Counted from the stretch's first letter, positions 1 to 10,233 are shown. The stretch is DNA of 64,000 bases from an uncultured Pseudomonadales bacterium (GCA_947258825.1 CAMYJX010000042.1:41665-105664); one strand, 5' to 3'. Translations and numbers: made by a program. Notes: generated from the sequence alone by a model not told the origin.

Positions 1-1286
1 TGATCACATCCATGGTGTCCACCCAGTATGCGGGCAAGGATGCGCTGATAAAGCCCAACATCCACGCCCTGGAAATCGGCCGTGACTACGCCCGCGAGTA
101 CCTGGAAAGCCCGCTGCCGTTCCAGGTCCGGCGGGCGGATATGCTGGGTGATCAAGTCATGATCGACGGCAACACCGCGGCTGCCATCGGCGCCCTTTAC
201 GGTGGCGCGACCGTCTGCGCCTGGTATCCCATCACGCCGTCCACCTCGGTTGCCGAAGCCTTCGAGCTTTACGCCAACCAGCTGCGTATCGAACGTGACA
301 GCGGTCAGCGTAAGTTCGCCATCGTTCAGGCGGAAGACGAGCTGGCCGCCATCGGCATCGTCATCGGTGCGGCCTGGAACGGCGCCCGCTCCTTTACCGC
401 CACCAGCGGCCCGGGTATCTCGCTGATGAGCGAGTTTCTGGGCCTGGCGTATTTCGCCGAGATACCCGCGGTGATTTTCGACATCCAGCGCACCAAGCAC
501 GTGCTGCTGTTTCCCTCGACGCCCCGGGAGTGTTTCGACTTCGGTGCCGATGCGCTGGATCTGGCAGACCGGCTGCAGACGCCGGTCATTGTCATGAGCG
601 ATCTGGAGCTGGGTATGAACGACAACCTGAGCGAGCCGCTGGAGTGGGACGATGCACGTCGTTACGACCGCGGCAAGGTGCTCGACGCCGACGACCTGGA
701 GGACATTCAGCACTGGGGCCGCTATCTGGATCTCGACGGAGACGGCATCGGCTATCGCACCTATCCGGGTACCCACCCGGAGAAGGGGGCGTTTTTCACC
801 CGTGGCACGTCCAGGGACGAGTTCGCCGCCTATACGGAATCCCCGGAAGTTTACGAGCAGAACATGCAGCGCCTGGAGCTGAAGTGGAAGACGGCGGCAT
901 CGCTGGTGCCCAGGCCCGAGATTCAGGCTGCGGGTAAGCGGGCGGGCATCGTTTTCTTCGGCACCAGCGCGCTGCCCATGGAAGAAGCCCTGGACCTGCT
1001 GTCCGAGGAAGGCATCCAGCTTGACACCATGCGCGTGAGGGCCTTTCCCTTCGGCAGTGAGGTGTTCGAGTTCATCGAAAATCACGAAGTGCTGTTCGTG
1101 GTCGATCAGAATCGGGATGGCCAGATGCGAACGCTGCTGATAAACGAAGGCGAAATAGACCCTCAGAAGCTGATTTCCGTTCGTTACTACGGGGGGCTCT
1201 CAATCTCTGCGGACACGATTCAGCATCAGGTGTCCGAGTTCTACACGCAGCTCAAACTGCCCCGTCTCACGGAGGTCAAGTCGTGA
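1..1286 (+). CDS. korA: 2-oxoglutarate:ferredoxin oxidoreductase alpha subunit, 5'-partial
   Basis: This is the C-terminal part of a fused gamma/alpha subunit that, with the beta subunit downstream, oxidises a 2-oxoacid (probably 2-oxoglutarate) to an acyl-CoA and reduces ferredoxin. The frame is open to the window edge from base 3, and the N-terminal gamma domain is missing, so the start lies upstream. Visible family features are YPITPST, the SGPGISLMSEF stretch, SDLELGMND and a C-terminal transketolase-like domain (VLFVVDQNRDGQM). Oddity: after DIQRT at about base 494 the reading goes straight to KHVLLFPST. The family normally has about 26 residues here, including a GPSTGxPT loop. The frame is kept, so this looks like an in-frame deletion of about 78 bp. 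Substrate is inferred from family and the korB partner. Confidence 0.85.
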   Translation, partial: ITSMVSTQYAGKDALIKPNIHALEIGRDYAREYLESPLPFQVRRADMLGDQVMIDGNTAAAIGALYGGATVCAWYPITPSTSVAEAFELYANQLRIERDSGQRKFAIVQAEDELAAIGIVIGAAWNGARSFTATSGPGISLMSEFLGLAYFAEIPAVIFDIQRTKHVLLFPSTPRECFDFGADALDLADRLQTPVIVMSDLELGMNDNLSEPLEWDDARRYDRGKVLDADDLEDIQHWGRYLDLDGDGIGYRTYPGTHPEKGAFFTRGTSRDEFAAYTESPEVYEQNMQRLELKWKTAASLVPRPEIQAAGKRAGIVFFGTSALPMEEALDLLSEEGIQLDTMRVRAFPFGSEVFEFIENHEVLFVVDQNRDGQMRTLLINEGEIDPQKLISVRYYGGLSISADTIQHQVSEFYTQLKLPRLTEVKS

Positions 1287-2338
1287 CTTACGTTGCCAAA
1301 CCGAAGGTTCATCATCCGCTGCTGCCGGTCAACGATCTGGGGCTGAGCCGGCGAGACTACGAAGGCTCCGTGTCCACCCTTTGCGCGGGGTGCGGTCACG
1401 ATTCCGTGAGCGCCGCCATCGTTGCCGCCTGCGCGGAGCTTTCCCTGCCGCCGCACCGATTCGCCAAGGTCTCCGGGATCGGCTGCTCGTCGAAGACGCC
1501 GAGCTATTTTCTCAACCGGTCGCACGGTTTCAATTCCGTTCACGGGCGCATGCCGTCGGTGGCGACGGGTGCCAACCTGGCGAACCGCGAGCTTTACTGC
1601 GTCGGCATTTCCGGCGACGGAGACACCGCGTCCATCGGCCTGGGCCAGTTCGCGCACATCGTTCGACGGCGCATCAACATGCTCTACGTGGTGGACAACA
1701 ATGGCACCTACGGCCTGACGAAAGGTCAGTTTTCTGCAACCAACGACAAAGGCTCCACCAGCAAGAAGGGGGCGCCGAATCTCTACTCTCCCATCGATCT
1801 GGTCAGCATGGCCCTGCAGATCGGCGCCAGCTTCGTGGCCCGCAGCTTTTCGGGGGACAAGCGACAGCTGGTGCCCCTGATCAAGGCCGGGCTGATGCAT
1901 CGGGGGTTCGCGTTCATCGACGTGATCTCTCCCTGCGTGGCGTTCAACAACCATACCGGCTCCACGAAGAGCTACGAGCACGTGCGCGCGCACAGCGAGA
2001 GCGTCATGATGGCCGACTACTTTGCGCCGCAGCAGGAGATTACCGCCGACTACGCGCCGGGCACCACGGAAGACGTGAGAATGCCGGATGGGTCAGTGCT
2101 GCGACTGGCCAAGATCGATGGTGCCTATGATCCTCATGACCCGGTGGCAGCATTGGCGCACGTGCAGGAACACCAGGCGGCGGGAGAGGTCGTTACCGGG
2201 TTGCTGTATGTGGACCCGGATGCGTCAGATTGTCATGAGGTGCTGGACTCGGTTCAGCGGCCTCTCAACAGCCTTGACGAGGCGGACCTGTGCCCCGGTA
2301 ACGAAGCGCTCGCCAGGATCAACGCCAGCTGGCGCTGA
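1283..2338 (+). CDS. korB: 2-oxoglutarate:ferredoxin oxidoreductase beta subunit
   Basis: This 351-residue protein is the thiamine-diphosphate and Fe-S subunit partnering the alpha subunit. It shows the N-terminal CAGCGHDS motif, the IGCSSKTPSYF stretch, and the TPP-binding GDGD...NN motif (ISGDGDTASIGLGQF, VVDNNGTYGLTKGQ). It starts with GTG and overlaps the stop codon of korA by 4 bases (GTGA), a typical translationally coupled pair. The C-terminus (SLDEADLCPGNEALARIN) matches the family's usual end. Function by family is oxidative decarboxylation of a 2-oxoacid; 2-oxoglutarate is the likeliest substrate. Confidence 0.9.
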   Translation: MTYVAKPKVHHPLLPVNDLGLSRRDYEGSVSTLCAGCGHDSVSAAIVAACAELSLPPHRFAKVSGIGCSSKTPSYFLNRSHGFNSVHGRMPSVATGANLANRELYCVGISGDGDTASIGLGQFAHIVRRRINMLYVVDNNGTYGLTKGQFSATNDKGSTSKKGAPNLYSPIDLVSMALQIGASFVARSFSGDKRQLVPLIKAGLMHRGFAFIDVISPCVAFNNHTGSTKSYEHVRAHSESVMMADYFAPQQEITADYAPGTTEDVRMPDGSVLRLAKIDGAYDPHDPVAALAHVQEHQAAGEVVTGLLYVDPDASDCHEVLDSVQRPLNSLDEADLCPGNEALARINASWR

Positions 2339-2385
2339 CTTACAACTCCGCCACACAAAGCGGGAAAGGTGCTCCGCCTATTCGG

Positions 2386-2414
2386 TTGCGGGGCCGAGAT
2401 GAACTTCTGATAAT
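2386..2414 (+). promoter_or_regulatory. Possible sigma-70 promoter upstream of gap
   Basis: TTGCGG and GATAAT are separated by 17 bases in the gap between korB and the GAPDH gene. The -10 matches consensus at five of six positions and the -35 only at three, so this is a weak prediction. Confidence 0.3.
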
Positions 2415-2487
2415 ACGCGGCGTCCAGAAAGCTTCCTGGATGTCGTAAGCGGATTTTCCTGCCGGGAAGCTACGAAGAGGAATCACC

Positions 2488-3957
2488 GTGGCATTACCGA
2501 GTCTCGAAGACTACTTCCCCGACTGGAAAGAGCGTGAAGCGCTGGCGGAAGCGATGATCCCCATCATCGGTCGTCTGTATCGCAGCAACGTCGTCACCTA
2601 CTGTTATGGGCGCGCCCTCTACAACCAGAGCGTGCTGCAGATCATGAAGACGCACCGCTACGTGCGGCAGGTGGCCCAGAACGAACTCTCCGAGTTCGAA
2701 AGCTATCCCATCCTCGAAGCCCTGTCCGAGCTGGACCTCGGGCCGTCCCACATCGATGTGGGCAAGCTGGCGACACGGTACATGGAGGAAGCCGAAGCCA
2801 ACGGGACCTCGCCGATGGACTTCGTCACCCGGGAATGCGCCGAGGTGATCGGGCGCCACATACCGCCCGTCGAGAAGCCCCAGGACGTGGTTCTCTACGG
2901 CTTCGGTCGTATCGGCCGGCTGCTGATGAGATTGCTGGTGGAAAAGACCGGGAGCGGCCAGCAGCTGCGGCTGCGCGCCATCGTCGTTCGAAAGGGGTCG
3001 GAAGACGACCTGCAGAAACGGGCGAGCCTGCTGCGCCGTGATTCGGTGCACGGCAGCTTTCAAGGCACCCTGCGGGTAGACGTAGAGAACAGCTGCATCA
3101 TCGCCAACGGCAACGTCGTCGAGGTGATCTACGCCAGCCAGCCGGATGAGGTGGACTACGAGGCCCACGGCATTCACGACGCCATCGTCATCGACAACAC
3201 CGGCGCGTGGCGGGACGAGGCAGGTCTGGGACGGCATCTTGAAAGCAATGGGGCGTCCAAAGTCGTTCTGACTGCCCCCGGGAAAGGCAAGATCAAGAAC
3301 ATCGTCTCCGGTGTCAATTCTCACGACATGGAGCCGACCGACAGCATCATTGCCGCGGCATCGTGCACCACCAATGCCATCGTGCCGATCCTCAAGGTGA
3401 TCAACGACAAGTTCGAGATCCTGCACGGCCACATGGAAACCGTGCACTCCTACACCAACGACCAGAACCTCATCGACAACTATCACAAGAAAAATCGGCG
3501 CGGCCGCGCGGCGCCGTTGAACATGGTCATTACCGAGACCGGGGCCTCGTCGGCGGTGGTCAAGCTGCTGCCCGAGCTGGAGGGCAAGCTTACGGGTAAC
3601 GCCATCAGGGTGCCCACGCCCAATGTTTCGCTGGCAATCCTGAACCTCGCGCTCTCCCAGGATACCTCCGTGGAGGAGGTCAACGAATATCTGCGTCACG
3701 TTGCCCTGAACTCGGATCTGCAGCGTCAGATCGACTACACCACCTCTTCGGAAGTGGTCTCGTCGGATTTCGTCGGCAACCGGCACGCCTGCATCGTGGA
3801 TGGGGTGGCGACCCTGGCCAAGGACAACCGGGTCGTGCTGTACGTCTGGTACGACAACGAGTTCGGCTATGCCTGCCAGGTGGTGCGCATCGTGCAGAAG
3901 TTGGCCGGAATCTCCTATCCGCTCGTACCCAAGGATGTTGTAGCCCAGGGATTCTGA
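2488..3957 (+). CDS. gap: Glyceraldehyde-3-phosphate dehydrogenase, long form
   Basis: This 489-residue enzyme converts glyceraldehyde 3-phosphate and phosphate to 1,3-bisphosphoglycerate with NAD(P) in the cytoplasm. Residues 1-130 form the helical N-terminal extension found in a proteobacterial subgroup of GAPDHs of about 480 residues. The Rossmann motif VVLYGFGRIGR follows at about 134-144. The catalytic cysteine is in SCTTNA at about 293, and WYDNEFGYACQVV lies near the end. GTG was taken as the start because AGAGGA sits 6 bases upstream. It is transcribed alone after korAB. The long form is often gluconeogenic or anabolic, but the sequence does not settle the direction. Confidence 0.92.
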   Translation: MALPSLEDYFPDWKEREALAEAMIPIIGRLYRSNVVTYCYGRALYNQSVLQIMKTHRYVRQVAQNELSEFESYPILEALSELDLGPSHIDVGKLATRYMEEAEANGTSPMDFVTRECAEVIGRHIPPVEKPQDVVLYGFGRIGRLLMRLLVEKTGSGQQLRLRAIVVRKGSEDDLQKRASLLRRDSVHGSFQGTLRVDVENSCIIANGNVVEVIYASQPDEVDYEAHGIHDAIVIDNTGAWRDEAGLGRHLESNGASKVVLTAPGKGKIKNIVSGVNSHDMEPTDSIIAAASCTTNAIVPILKVINDKFEILHGHMETVHSYTNDQNLIDNYHKKNRRGRAAPLNMVITETGASSAVVKLLPELEGKLTGNAIRVPTPNVSLAILNLALSQDTSVEEVNEYLRHVALNSDLQRQIDYTTSSEVVSSDFVGNRHACIVDGVATLAKDNRVVLYVWYDNEFGYACQVVRIVQKLAGISYPLVPKDVVAQGF

Positions 3958-3977
3958 GGCAGCAGGGGGTTCAGGCG

Positions 3978-4006
3978 TTGGCATAACGGCAACGCCCCTC
4001 TATAAT
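3978..4006 (+). promoter_or_regulatory. Sigma-70 promoter of the nqr operon
   Basis: TTGGCA at 3978-3983 (five of six matches to TTGACA) and TATAAT at 4001-4006 (perfect) are separated by exactly 17 bases. It points at nqrA, which begins at 4184, giving an untranslated leader of about 170 bases. The leader contains a 6-bp inverted repeat (CTTTGA and TCAAAG, 4118-4136) just before the start region. Confidence 0.7.
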
Positions 4007-4183
4007 TCGTGTGGCCTGCCGAGGCTGTTCAGCGATCGTTGCTATTGCCTCCGAATGCCGTTAGGGATCCCTGTCTGATCTGGCTGTCAATCGATGCGAT
4101 CATCATCGGCAGGGTCTCTTTGAATAATTGTCAAAGCGGGGCCGCGAAGACCCGCAAGCACGTTTTCAGGAACGTAACCGTCG

Positions 4184-5527
4184 ATGATAAAAACCAAGAA
4201 GGGCTTGAATCTGCCCATCGCGGGAGCCCCGGAACAGGCGGTGCACGCGGGGGGTGATGTCCGGTCCGTGGCTCTGCTGGGCAGCGACTACCCGGGCATG
4301 CGACCCACCATGCTGGTTGCGGAAGGTGACCGGGTAAAGCGCGGCCAGCCGCTTTTCAACGACAAGAAAAATGACGGCGTTCTCTACACGGCTCCAGCGC
4401 CCGGGGTGGTCAGCGCCATCAACCGGGGAGCGAAGCGCGCGCTGCTGTCGGTAGTCATCGAGATCGATGGCGATGAGTCGGAAACCTTTCGCGCTTGTGA
4501 CCAGGCGGGAATAGCCGCGCTGTCCAGAGACGACGTGGTGGAGAATCTGGTGCGCAGCGGGCTGTGGCCGGCGCTGCGCACCCGGCCCTTCAGCCGCGTG
4601 CCGGAAACAGGCGCCGAGCCTCATTCCATCTTCGTCACCGCCATGGATACCAACCCGCTGGCCGCGGATCCGGCCGTGATCCTGAGCGAGTACGAGCAAC
4701 AGTTCAGCGCCGGGCTCGACGCCCTTGCCCACCTGAGCGGGGGCAAGGTGTTCGTCTGCCACGAGGCCGGCAAGTCGGTTCCCACAGGGAATGCCCCGCA
4801 GATTGTCGGCGAGGCATTTTCCGGGCCGCATCCCGCGGGCCTTCCCGGCACCCATATTCACTTTCTGGACCCTGTCAGTCCCCACAAGTCGGTCTGGTAC
4901 ATCGGCTACCAGGACGTGATCGCCTGCGGTTTTCTGTTTCTGGAAGGCAAGCTTTGGGATGAGCGCATAGTGGCCCTGGGCGGCCCTGGCGTCACCCAAC
5001 CGCGACTTGTTAAGACCCGCCTGGGCGGCAGCCTCGCCGATCTGGTGGCCGGCGAGCTGGACGCCGGAGAAAATCGGGTCATCTCGGGTTCGGTTTTCTC
5101 GGGTCGTACGGCTCAGGACAGCGAGGCGTTTCTCGGTCGTTACCACCTGCAGGTTTCGGTGCTCCCGGAGGACCGCGAGCGCCGCCTGTTCGGTTACCTG
5201 ACGCCGGGCCCCAGCAAGCATTCGGTGCTGCCCATCTATCTTTCCAGCTGGTTTGGCAGAGGGGCACTGAACTTCACCACCACAACCAACGGCAGCCCGC
5301 GAGGCATGGTTCCCGTGGGCAGCTACGAGCGGGTCATGCCGCTGGACATTCTACCCACCCAACTGCTGCGCAGCCTGCTGGTGGGCGATGTCGAGACCGC
5401 CATCAATCTTGGCTGTCTGGAGCTGGACGAGGACGACGTTGCCCTGTTCACGTACGCCTGTCCCGGAAAGTACGAGTACGGGCCGGTGCTGCGCGACATG
5501 CTGACGCAGATAGAGAAAGAAGGGTGA
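4184..5527 (+). CDS. nqrA: Na+-translocating NADH:quinone reductase subunit A
   Basis: This 447-residue protein is the peripheral cytoplasmic subunit A of the six-subunit respiratory Na+ pump that oxidises NADH, reduces ubiquinone and exports sodium. It begins with the family signature [14 protein letters not shown] and has an RnfC-like barrel-sandwich part ([23 protein letters not shown]). Length is normal. It is the first gene of an operon with nqrB-F in the canonical order. Its stop codon lies in the first of three AGGGTGA copies spaced 15 bases apart. Confidence 0.96.
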   Translation: MIKTKKGLNLPIAGAPEQAVHAGGDVRSVALLGSDYPGMRPTMLVAEGDRVKRGQPLFNDKKNDGVLYTAPAPGVVSAINRGAKRALLSVVIEIDGDESETFRACDQAGIAALSRDDVVENLVRSGLWPALRTRPFSRVPETGAEPHSIFVTAMDTNPLAADPAVILSEYEQQFSAGLDALAHLSGGKVFVCHEAGKSVPTGNAPQIVGEAFSGPHPAGLPGTHIHFLDPVSPHKSVWYIGYQDVIACGFLFLEGKLWDERIVALGGPGVTQPRLVKTRLGGSLADLVAGELDAGENRVISGSVFSGRTAQDSEAFLGRYHLQVSVLPEDRERRLFGYLTPGPSKHSVLPIYLSSWFGRGALNFTTTTNGSPRGMVPVGSYERVMPLDILPTQLLRSLLVGDVETAINLGCLELDEDDVALFTYACPGKYEYGPVLRDMLTQIEKEG

Positions 5528-5557
5528 TAGCGAAAAGGGTGATAGAGAGAAGGGTGA
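5521..5557 (+). repeat. Three AGGGTGA copies at 15-bp spacing in the nqrA-nqrB gap
   Basis: AGGGTGA occurs at 5521, 5536 and 5551. The first copy carries the nqrA stop codon, and the others are in the same phase, so each also presents an in-phase TGA. It is probably a small tandem duplication. Confidence 0.5.
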
Positions 5558-5588
5558 CGGAAAAGAGATTGGACCAAGGAGCGACGAG

Positions 5589-6773
5589 ATGAGCCTGCGC
5601 TCGATCATGGACGACGCTGCGCCGCACTTCGAAAAGGGCGGCAAGCTGCAGTGGCTGTACCCAGCCTACGAAGCCATCGACACCGCCCTGTACACGCCCG
5701 GTATGGTGACCGGCGGCGCGTCTCACGTCAGGGACGGCCTGGATCTCAAGCGGATCATGATCACCGTGTGGATGTGCGCGTGGATCCCGGTGCTCGTTGG
5801 CAGTTACTTCGCCGGACATCAGGCCAACGCGGCCATGGCGGAGGTGGGTCTGACCAGCGTCGACAACTGGCGCGGTCTGTTTCTAGACGTGCTCACCGCT
5901 TACGACCCCGACAGCCTGTGGGATTGCGTGGTGCACGGGCTCGCCTATTTTCTGCCGCTTTACATCACGGTGTTTGCCGCAGGCCTGGCGTTCGAAATCT
6001 GGTTCGCCTCAAAGCGGGGGCACGAGGTGAACGAGGGCTTCTTCGTAACCAGCATCCTGTTTACGCTTACGCTGCCTGCCAGCACCCCGTTGTGGATGGC
6101 CGCGGTTGGCATCATCTTTGGCGTGGTCATCGGCAAAGAAGTGTTCGGCGGCACGGGTAAGAACTTTCTGAATCCGGCGCTGACCGGGCGCGCGTTTCTG
6201 TACTTCGCTTACCCCGCGCAGATGTCGGGTGACGCCGTCTGGGTGGCGGTAGACGGCTATACCCGGGCAACCGCGCTGGGCAACGCCGCGCTGGGAGAGG
6301 ACTACGGCGTGACCTGGAGCCAGGCATTCTTCGGCAACATGGCAGGCTCCATGGGCGAGACGTCCACGCTGGCGATCCTCATTGCGGGGCTGATACTGCT
6401 AGCCACGAAGATAGCCTCCTGGCGCGTCATGGCCGGCGTTCTCCTGGGCATGGTAGCGACTTCGCTGCTGTTCAACGGCATCGAGTCGACCAACCCCATG
6501 TTCTCGATGCCGTTCTGGTGGCACCTGGTGCTGGGCGGCTTCGCTTTCGGCGCCGTGTTCATGGCGACGGACCCGGTCTCTTCCGCCATGACCGACCAGG
6601 GCCGTCTGATCTACGGCGTGCTCATCGGCGTGATGTGCGTGCTCATACGGGTGGTCAATCCGGCCTTCCCGGAAGGCATGATGCTGGCGATCCTGTTCGG
6701 CAACCTGTTCGCCCCGCTGATAGACAACATGGTGGTGCAGAGGAACGTTAAACGGAGGCTTGCCCGTGCCTGA
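5589..6773 (+). CDS. nqrB: Na+-translocating NADH:quinone reductase subunit B
   Basis: This 394-residue integral membrane subunit carries a covalently bound FMN and takes part in sodium transfer. It has about nine to ten hydrophobic segments and the family stretch [20 protein letters not shown]. The covalent FMN in this family sits on a threonine in an S-G-A-T-type motif; the corresponding segment here reads [10 protein letters not shown] (near base 6250), so an arginine stands where glycine is usual. The ATG has a strong Shine-Dalgarno site (AAGGAG). The gene overlaps the likely nqrC start by 8 bases. Confidence 0.95.
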   Translation: MSLRSIMDDAAPHFEKGGKLQWLYPAYEAIDTALYTPGMVTGGASHVRDGLDLKRIMITVWMCAWIPVLVGSYFAGHQANAAMAEVGLTSVDNWRGLFLDVLTAYDPDSLWDCVVHGLAYFLPLYITVFAAGLAFEIWFASKRGHEVNEGFFVTSILFTLTLPASTPLWMAAVGIIFGVVIGKEVFGGTGKNFLNPALTGRAFLYFAYPAQMSGDAVWVAVDGYTRATALGNAALGEDYGVTWSQAFFGNMAGSMGETSTLAILIAGLILLATKIASWRVMAGVLLGMVATSLLFNGIESTNPMFSMPFWWHLVLGGFAFGAVFMATDPVSSAMTDQGRLIYGVLIGVMCVLIRVVNPAFPEGMMLAILFGNLFAPLIDNMVVQRNVKRRLARA

Positions 6774-7575
6774 TTCAAAACCCGGATTCGACAAGGAAGG
6801 GCTGGGCAACGTTCTGCTGGTCGCCATATCCCTCTGTCTGGTCTGCTCCATCATCGTTTCCACCGCGGCCGTTGTGCTGAAACCTCAGCAGAAGCTGAAC
6901 CAGGAGCTGGATCAGAAGCAGAACATTCTGCGAGCGGCAGGAATGCTGGCGGAGGGCAGCAACGTGGATGCTCAGGGGCGCGGCATTGACGAGCTCTTCA
7001 GCCAGTTCTCCGTGCGGGCGGTGGATCTGCGGACCGGACGTTTCACCGAGGAGGTGGACCCGGCTGACTACGATCCGATAAGGGCTGCCAAAGACCCGGC
7101 ACTGTCCGTCGAGCTTTCTGATACCGAGGATATCGCGACCATTGGCCGTCGCGAGAACGTTTCGCTCGTCTACCTGAGGCAATCCGCGGGTGGCGTCGAC
7201 AAGGTTGTTATCCCTGTGCGGGGCTATGGCCTGTGGGGCACGCTCTATGGCTACCTGGCCATCGAGGGGGATCTTTCCACCGTTGCCGGCCTGGGATTCT
7301 ACTCCCAGAAGGAGACCCCCGGGCTTGGCGGTGAAGTGGACAATCCCGCCTGGAAATCCCAGTGGCCAGGCGTGGCGCTCTTCGACCAGTCGGGCGAGCC
7401 TGCAGTACGGCTGGTCAAGAGCCGCTCACCGGTGGGCAGTATGGCTGCCGGCCATGAAGTGGATGCGCTCTCCGGCGCTACCCTGACGACCCGTGGCGTG
7501 CAGAATCTGGTGCAGTTCTGGACGGGCGATCTGGGTTTCGGCCTGTTCCTGGAAAATCTGAAAACAACCACCTAG
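6766..7575 (+). CDS. nqrC: Na+-translocating NADH:quinone reductase subunit C
   Basis: This subunit of about 269 residues has one N-terminal membrane helix ([23 protein letters not shown]) and an FMN-binding domain. The flavinylation motif SGATLT is intact (bases about 7471-7488); ApbE attaches FMN to the last threonine in this family. GTG at 6766 is preferred over TTG at 6760 because GGAGG ends seven bases before it. The gene overlaps the end of nqrB. No apbE gene is in the window. Confidence 0.94.
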   Translation: MPDSKPGFDKEGLGNVLLVAISLCLVCSIIVSTAAVVLKPQQKLNQELDQKQNILRAAGMLAEGSNVDAQGRGIDELFSQFSVRAVDLRTGRFTEEVDPADYDPIRAAKDPALSVELSDTEDIATIGRRENVSLVYLRQSAGGVDKVVIPVRGYGLWGTLYGYLAIEGDLSTVAGLGFYSQKETPGLGGEVDNPAWKSQWPGVALFDQSGEPAVRLVKSRSPVGSMAAGHEVDALSGATLTTRGVQNLVQFWTGDLGFGLFLENLKTTT

Positions 7576-7593
7576 CACGAAAGAGGACTCACA

Positions 7594-8256
7594 ATGGCTA
7601 CGTCTAAAGAAGTGCTGGTCGACCCGATATTCAACAACAACCCCATCGCCCTGCAGGTGCTGGGCATCTGCTCCGCGCTGGCGGTGACGGTCAACATGTC
7701 TACCACCCTTGTGATGTGCGCGGCGGTCATCTTCGTCACCACGCTGTCGAACGTGGCCGTATCCGCGGTGCGTGAACGCGTGCCGACGAATATTCGAATC
7801 ATCGTACAGATGACCATCATCGCATCGCTGGTGATCGTGGTGGACCAGGTTCTGCAGGCGGTCGCCTACGACATTTCGAAGAGCCTTTCGGTGTTCGTCG
7901 GGCTGATCATTACCAACTGCATCGTGATGGGCAGGGCGGAAGCCTTCGCCATGCAGAATGGCCCCTGGCTCTCGGCGCTCGACGGTTTTGGAAATGCTCT
8001 GGGATACTCGGTGATTCTGATAGGCGTCGCGCTCGTGCGTGAGCCACTGGGTTCCGGCACTCTGATGGGCCTGGAAATTCTTCCCCGGGTGACAGACGGC
8101 GGCTGGTATCAGGCCAACGGCATGATGCTGCTGGCGCCCAGCGCCTTCTTCATCATCGGCCTTTTCATCTGGGCCATACGCGCCTGGAAGAAAGATCAGG
8201 TTGAGGAAGCCGACTACGAGATAGCGCCCAACCTCCAGTACAAGGAGGTCATGTAA
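7594..8256 (+). CDS. nqrD: Na+-translocating NADH:quinone reductase subunit D
   Basis: This 220-residue membrane protein has six hydrophobic segments and pairs with NqrE to form the Fe-S-containing membrane core. Family signatures are [17 protein letters not shown] and [15 protein letters not shown]. Its length is usual. The stop codon overlaps the first base of nqrE (TAATG), so the two are translationally coupled. Confidence 0.96.
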   Translation: MATSKEVLVDPIFNNNPIALQVLGICSALAVTVNMSTTLVMCAAVIFVTTLSNVAVSAVRERVPTNIRIIVQMTIIASLVIVVDQVLQAVAYDISKSLSVFVGLIITNCIVMGRAEAFAMQNGPWLSALDGFGNALGYSVILIGVALVREPLGSGTLMGLEILPRVTDGGWYQANGMMLLAPSAFFIIGLFIWAIRAWKKDQVEEADYEIAPNLQYKEVM

Positions 8257-8867
8257 TGCTGGAACAGTATCTGGGTCTGTTCATCCGGGCCGTCTTCATC
8301 GAGAACATGGCGCTGACCTTCTTTCTCGGAATGTGCACCTTCATCGCCATCTCCAAGAAAATTTCAACAGCCATCGGCCTGGGCATTGCGGTGGTGGTGG
8401 TGCTGGGCATAACGGTTCCCGTCAACAACCTCATTTACAACAATCTGCTCCGGGAGGGCGCCCTGGCCTGGGCCGGATTTCCAGCTGTCGACCTCAGCTT
8501 TCTCGGCTTACTGTCTTACATCGGGGTAATTGCCGCCATGGTGCAGATACTGGAGATGTTTCTCGACCGGTTCGTCCCGTTCCTCTACAACGCCCTTGGT
8601 GTTTTCCTGCCGCTGATCACAGTGAATTGCGCAATTCTCGGCGCCTCGCTGTTCATGATCGAACGGGACTATACGTTCATGGAAAGCACCGTGTTCGGCC
8701 TGGGCGCAGGGGTGGGCTGGGCGCTTGCCATCACTGCCCTGGCCGGGGTGCGGGAGAAGCTCAAGTACAGTGATGTCCCCGAGGGTCTGCGCGGGCTCGG
8801 CATTACGTTCATTTCTGTGGGGCTTATAAGCCTCTGCTTCATGTCCTTCGGTGGCATAGACATTTAG
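8256..8867 (+). CDS. nqrE: Na+-translocating NADH:quinone reductase subunit E
   Basis: This 203-residue membrane subunit has six predicted helices. It shows the family stretches [18 protein letters not shown] and [13 protein letters not shown], each with one of the conserved cysteines that ligate the membrane iron-sulfur centre shared with NqrD. It lies between nqrD and nqrF, in the standard order. Confidence 0.96.
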   Translation: MLEQYLGLFIRAVFIENMALTFFLGMCTFIAISKKISTAIGLGIAVVVVLGITVPVNNLIYNNLLREGALAWAGFPAVDLSFLGLLSYIGVIAAMVQILEMFLDRFVPFLYNALGVFLPLITVNCAILGASLFMIERDYTFMESTVFGLGAGVGWALAITALAGVREKLKYSDVPEGLRGLGITFISVGLISLCFMSFGGIDI

Positions 8868-8886
8868 GTAAAGGAAGAGAAGTACC

Positions 8887-10116
8887 ATGATTGACACCAC
8901 CATAATGCTGGGCGTCGTGATGTTTACGATCACGGTGCTGTTCCTGGTCATGGTGATTCTGTTCGCCCGTTCCCGCCTGGTAGCAAGCGGCGATGTCACC
9001 ATCGAGATCAACGGCGACCCCGACAAGGCCGTGGTGGTGCCTGCGGGTGGAAAGCTGCTGGGAACGCTGGCATCCAAGGGTATTTTCCTCGCCAGCGCCT
9101 GCGGTGGTGGCGGCACCTGCGCGCAATGCCGATGTCAGGTTGCCGAAGGCGGGGGCGGCATCCTGTCCACCGAAGAGGGCCACTTCACGCGCGGCGAAAT
9201 CTCCGAAAACTGGCGACTGTCCTGTCAGGTGGCGGTGAAGCAGGACATGAAGATTCAGATTCCCGAGGACGCCATCGGCGTTCAACGCTGGGAATGCGAG
9301 GTGACGTCCAACCCCAACGTCGCCACCTTCATCAAGGAGCTGAATCTGAAGCTGCCGGAAGGGGCGGATGTGGACTTCCGCGCTGGCGGCTATGTGCAGC
9401 TCGAGATTCCCCCGTACGAGATGGACTACAAAGAAATAGACGTGGAGTCCGAGTATCACGAGGACTGGGACCGCTTCGACGTCTGGAAACATCACGCTAA
9501 AGTGACCGAGCCGACGATCCGCGCTTATTCCATGGCCAACTACCCCGAGGAAAAGGGCATCCTCAAGTTCAACATCCGCATCGCGTCTCCTCCGCCCGGC
9601 ATGGATGTTCCGCCCGGCAAGATGTCGTCTTACGTGTTCAATCTGAAGCCCGGCGACAAGCTGACCGTTTTCGGCCCCTACGGCGACTTTTTCGTTGCGG
9701 ACACACCCGCGGAAAAGATATGGATTGGCGGTGGCGCCGGCATGGCGCCCCTGCGGTCGCAGATCTTCGACGAGCTGAAGCGCAGAAACAGCAAAACCAA
9801 AATGAGCTACTGGTACGGGGCTCGCTCGCTGCGGGAGATGTTCTATACCGAGGAGTTCGATCAGCTGGCCGCGGAATGCGACAACTTCGAGTGGCACGTG
9901 GCCCTGTCAGACCCGCTGCCGGAGGATAATTTCGACGGCCACATTGGGTTCATTCATCAGGTGGTTTTCGATAACTATCTGAAGGATCACCCCAGCCCCG
10001 AGGACTGCGAGTACTACCTGTGTGGTCCACCGCCGATGGTGGCCGCCGTGCTGCAGATGCTCGACGAGCTTGGTGTCGAGCCCGAGAACATCCGCTTGGA
10101 CGACTTCGGCGGTTAG
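8887..10116 (+). CDS. nqrF: Na+-translocating NADH:quinone reductase subunit F, NADH-oxidising
   Basis: This 409-residue subunit is the electron entry point. An N-terminal membrane anchor is followed by a [2Fe-2S] ferredoxin domain with [10 protein letters not shown] and a later LSCQV cysteine. The FAD domain has [11 protein letters not shown], and the NADH domain has [12 protein letters not shown] and CGPPPM near the end. Its Shine-Dalgarno site is AGGAAGAG. It is the last nqr gene here; an nqrM (DUF539) cluster-assembly gene, often next, is absent. Confidence 0.97.
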   Translation: MIDTTIMLGVVMFTITVLFLVMVILFARSRLVASGDVTIEINGDPDKAVVVPAGGKLLGTLASKGIFLASACGGGGTCAQCRCQVAEGGGGILSTEEGHFTRGEISENWRLSCQVAVKQDMKIQIPEDAIGVQRWECEVTSNPNVATFIKELNLKLPEGADVDFRAGGYVQLEIPPYEMDYKEIDVESEYHEDWDRFDVWKHHAKVTEPTIRAYSMANYPEEKGILKFNIRIASPPPGMDVPPGKMSSYVFNLKPGDKLTVFGPYGDFFVADTPAEKIWIGGGAGMAPLRSQIFDELKRRNSKTKMSYWYGARSLREMFYTEEFDQLAAECDNFEWHVALSDPLPEDNFDGHIGFIHQVVFDNYLKDHPSPEDCEYYLCGPPPMVAAVLQMLDELGVEPENIRLDDFGG

Positions 10117-10160
10117 AGGGGTGCTTACGTAGTACGGGCGCAGCTCGAAGGAAGTGCGCG

Positions 10161-10232
10161 CGAAGCTCACGCGAAGCTCACGCGAAGCTCACGCGAAGCT
10201 CACGCGAAGCTCACGCGAAGCTCACGCGAAGC
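10161..10232 (+). repeat. 11-bp tandem repeat, 6.5 copies
   Basis: CGAAGCTCACG is repeated six times without mismatch, followed by a partial copy. It fills most of the gap between the convergent nqrF and the lipoprotein gene. The period is about one helical turn and not a multiple of three, so it is not coding. Copy number is likely to vary. Confidence 0.9.
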
Positions 10233-10233
10233 G

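Noticed and set aside
2494..3984. 496-codon open frame on the minus strand
   Set aside because: It mirrors the GAPDH gene in full, and the plus strand has the catalytic motif and a ribosome-binding site.
4009..4257. 82-codon ORF in the nqr leader
   Set aside because: It overlaps the start of nqrA in another frame, with no similarity or ribosome-binding site.
10161..10232. CRISPR array
   Set aside because: The units are contiguous 11-mers without spacers.
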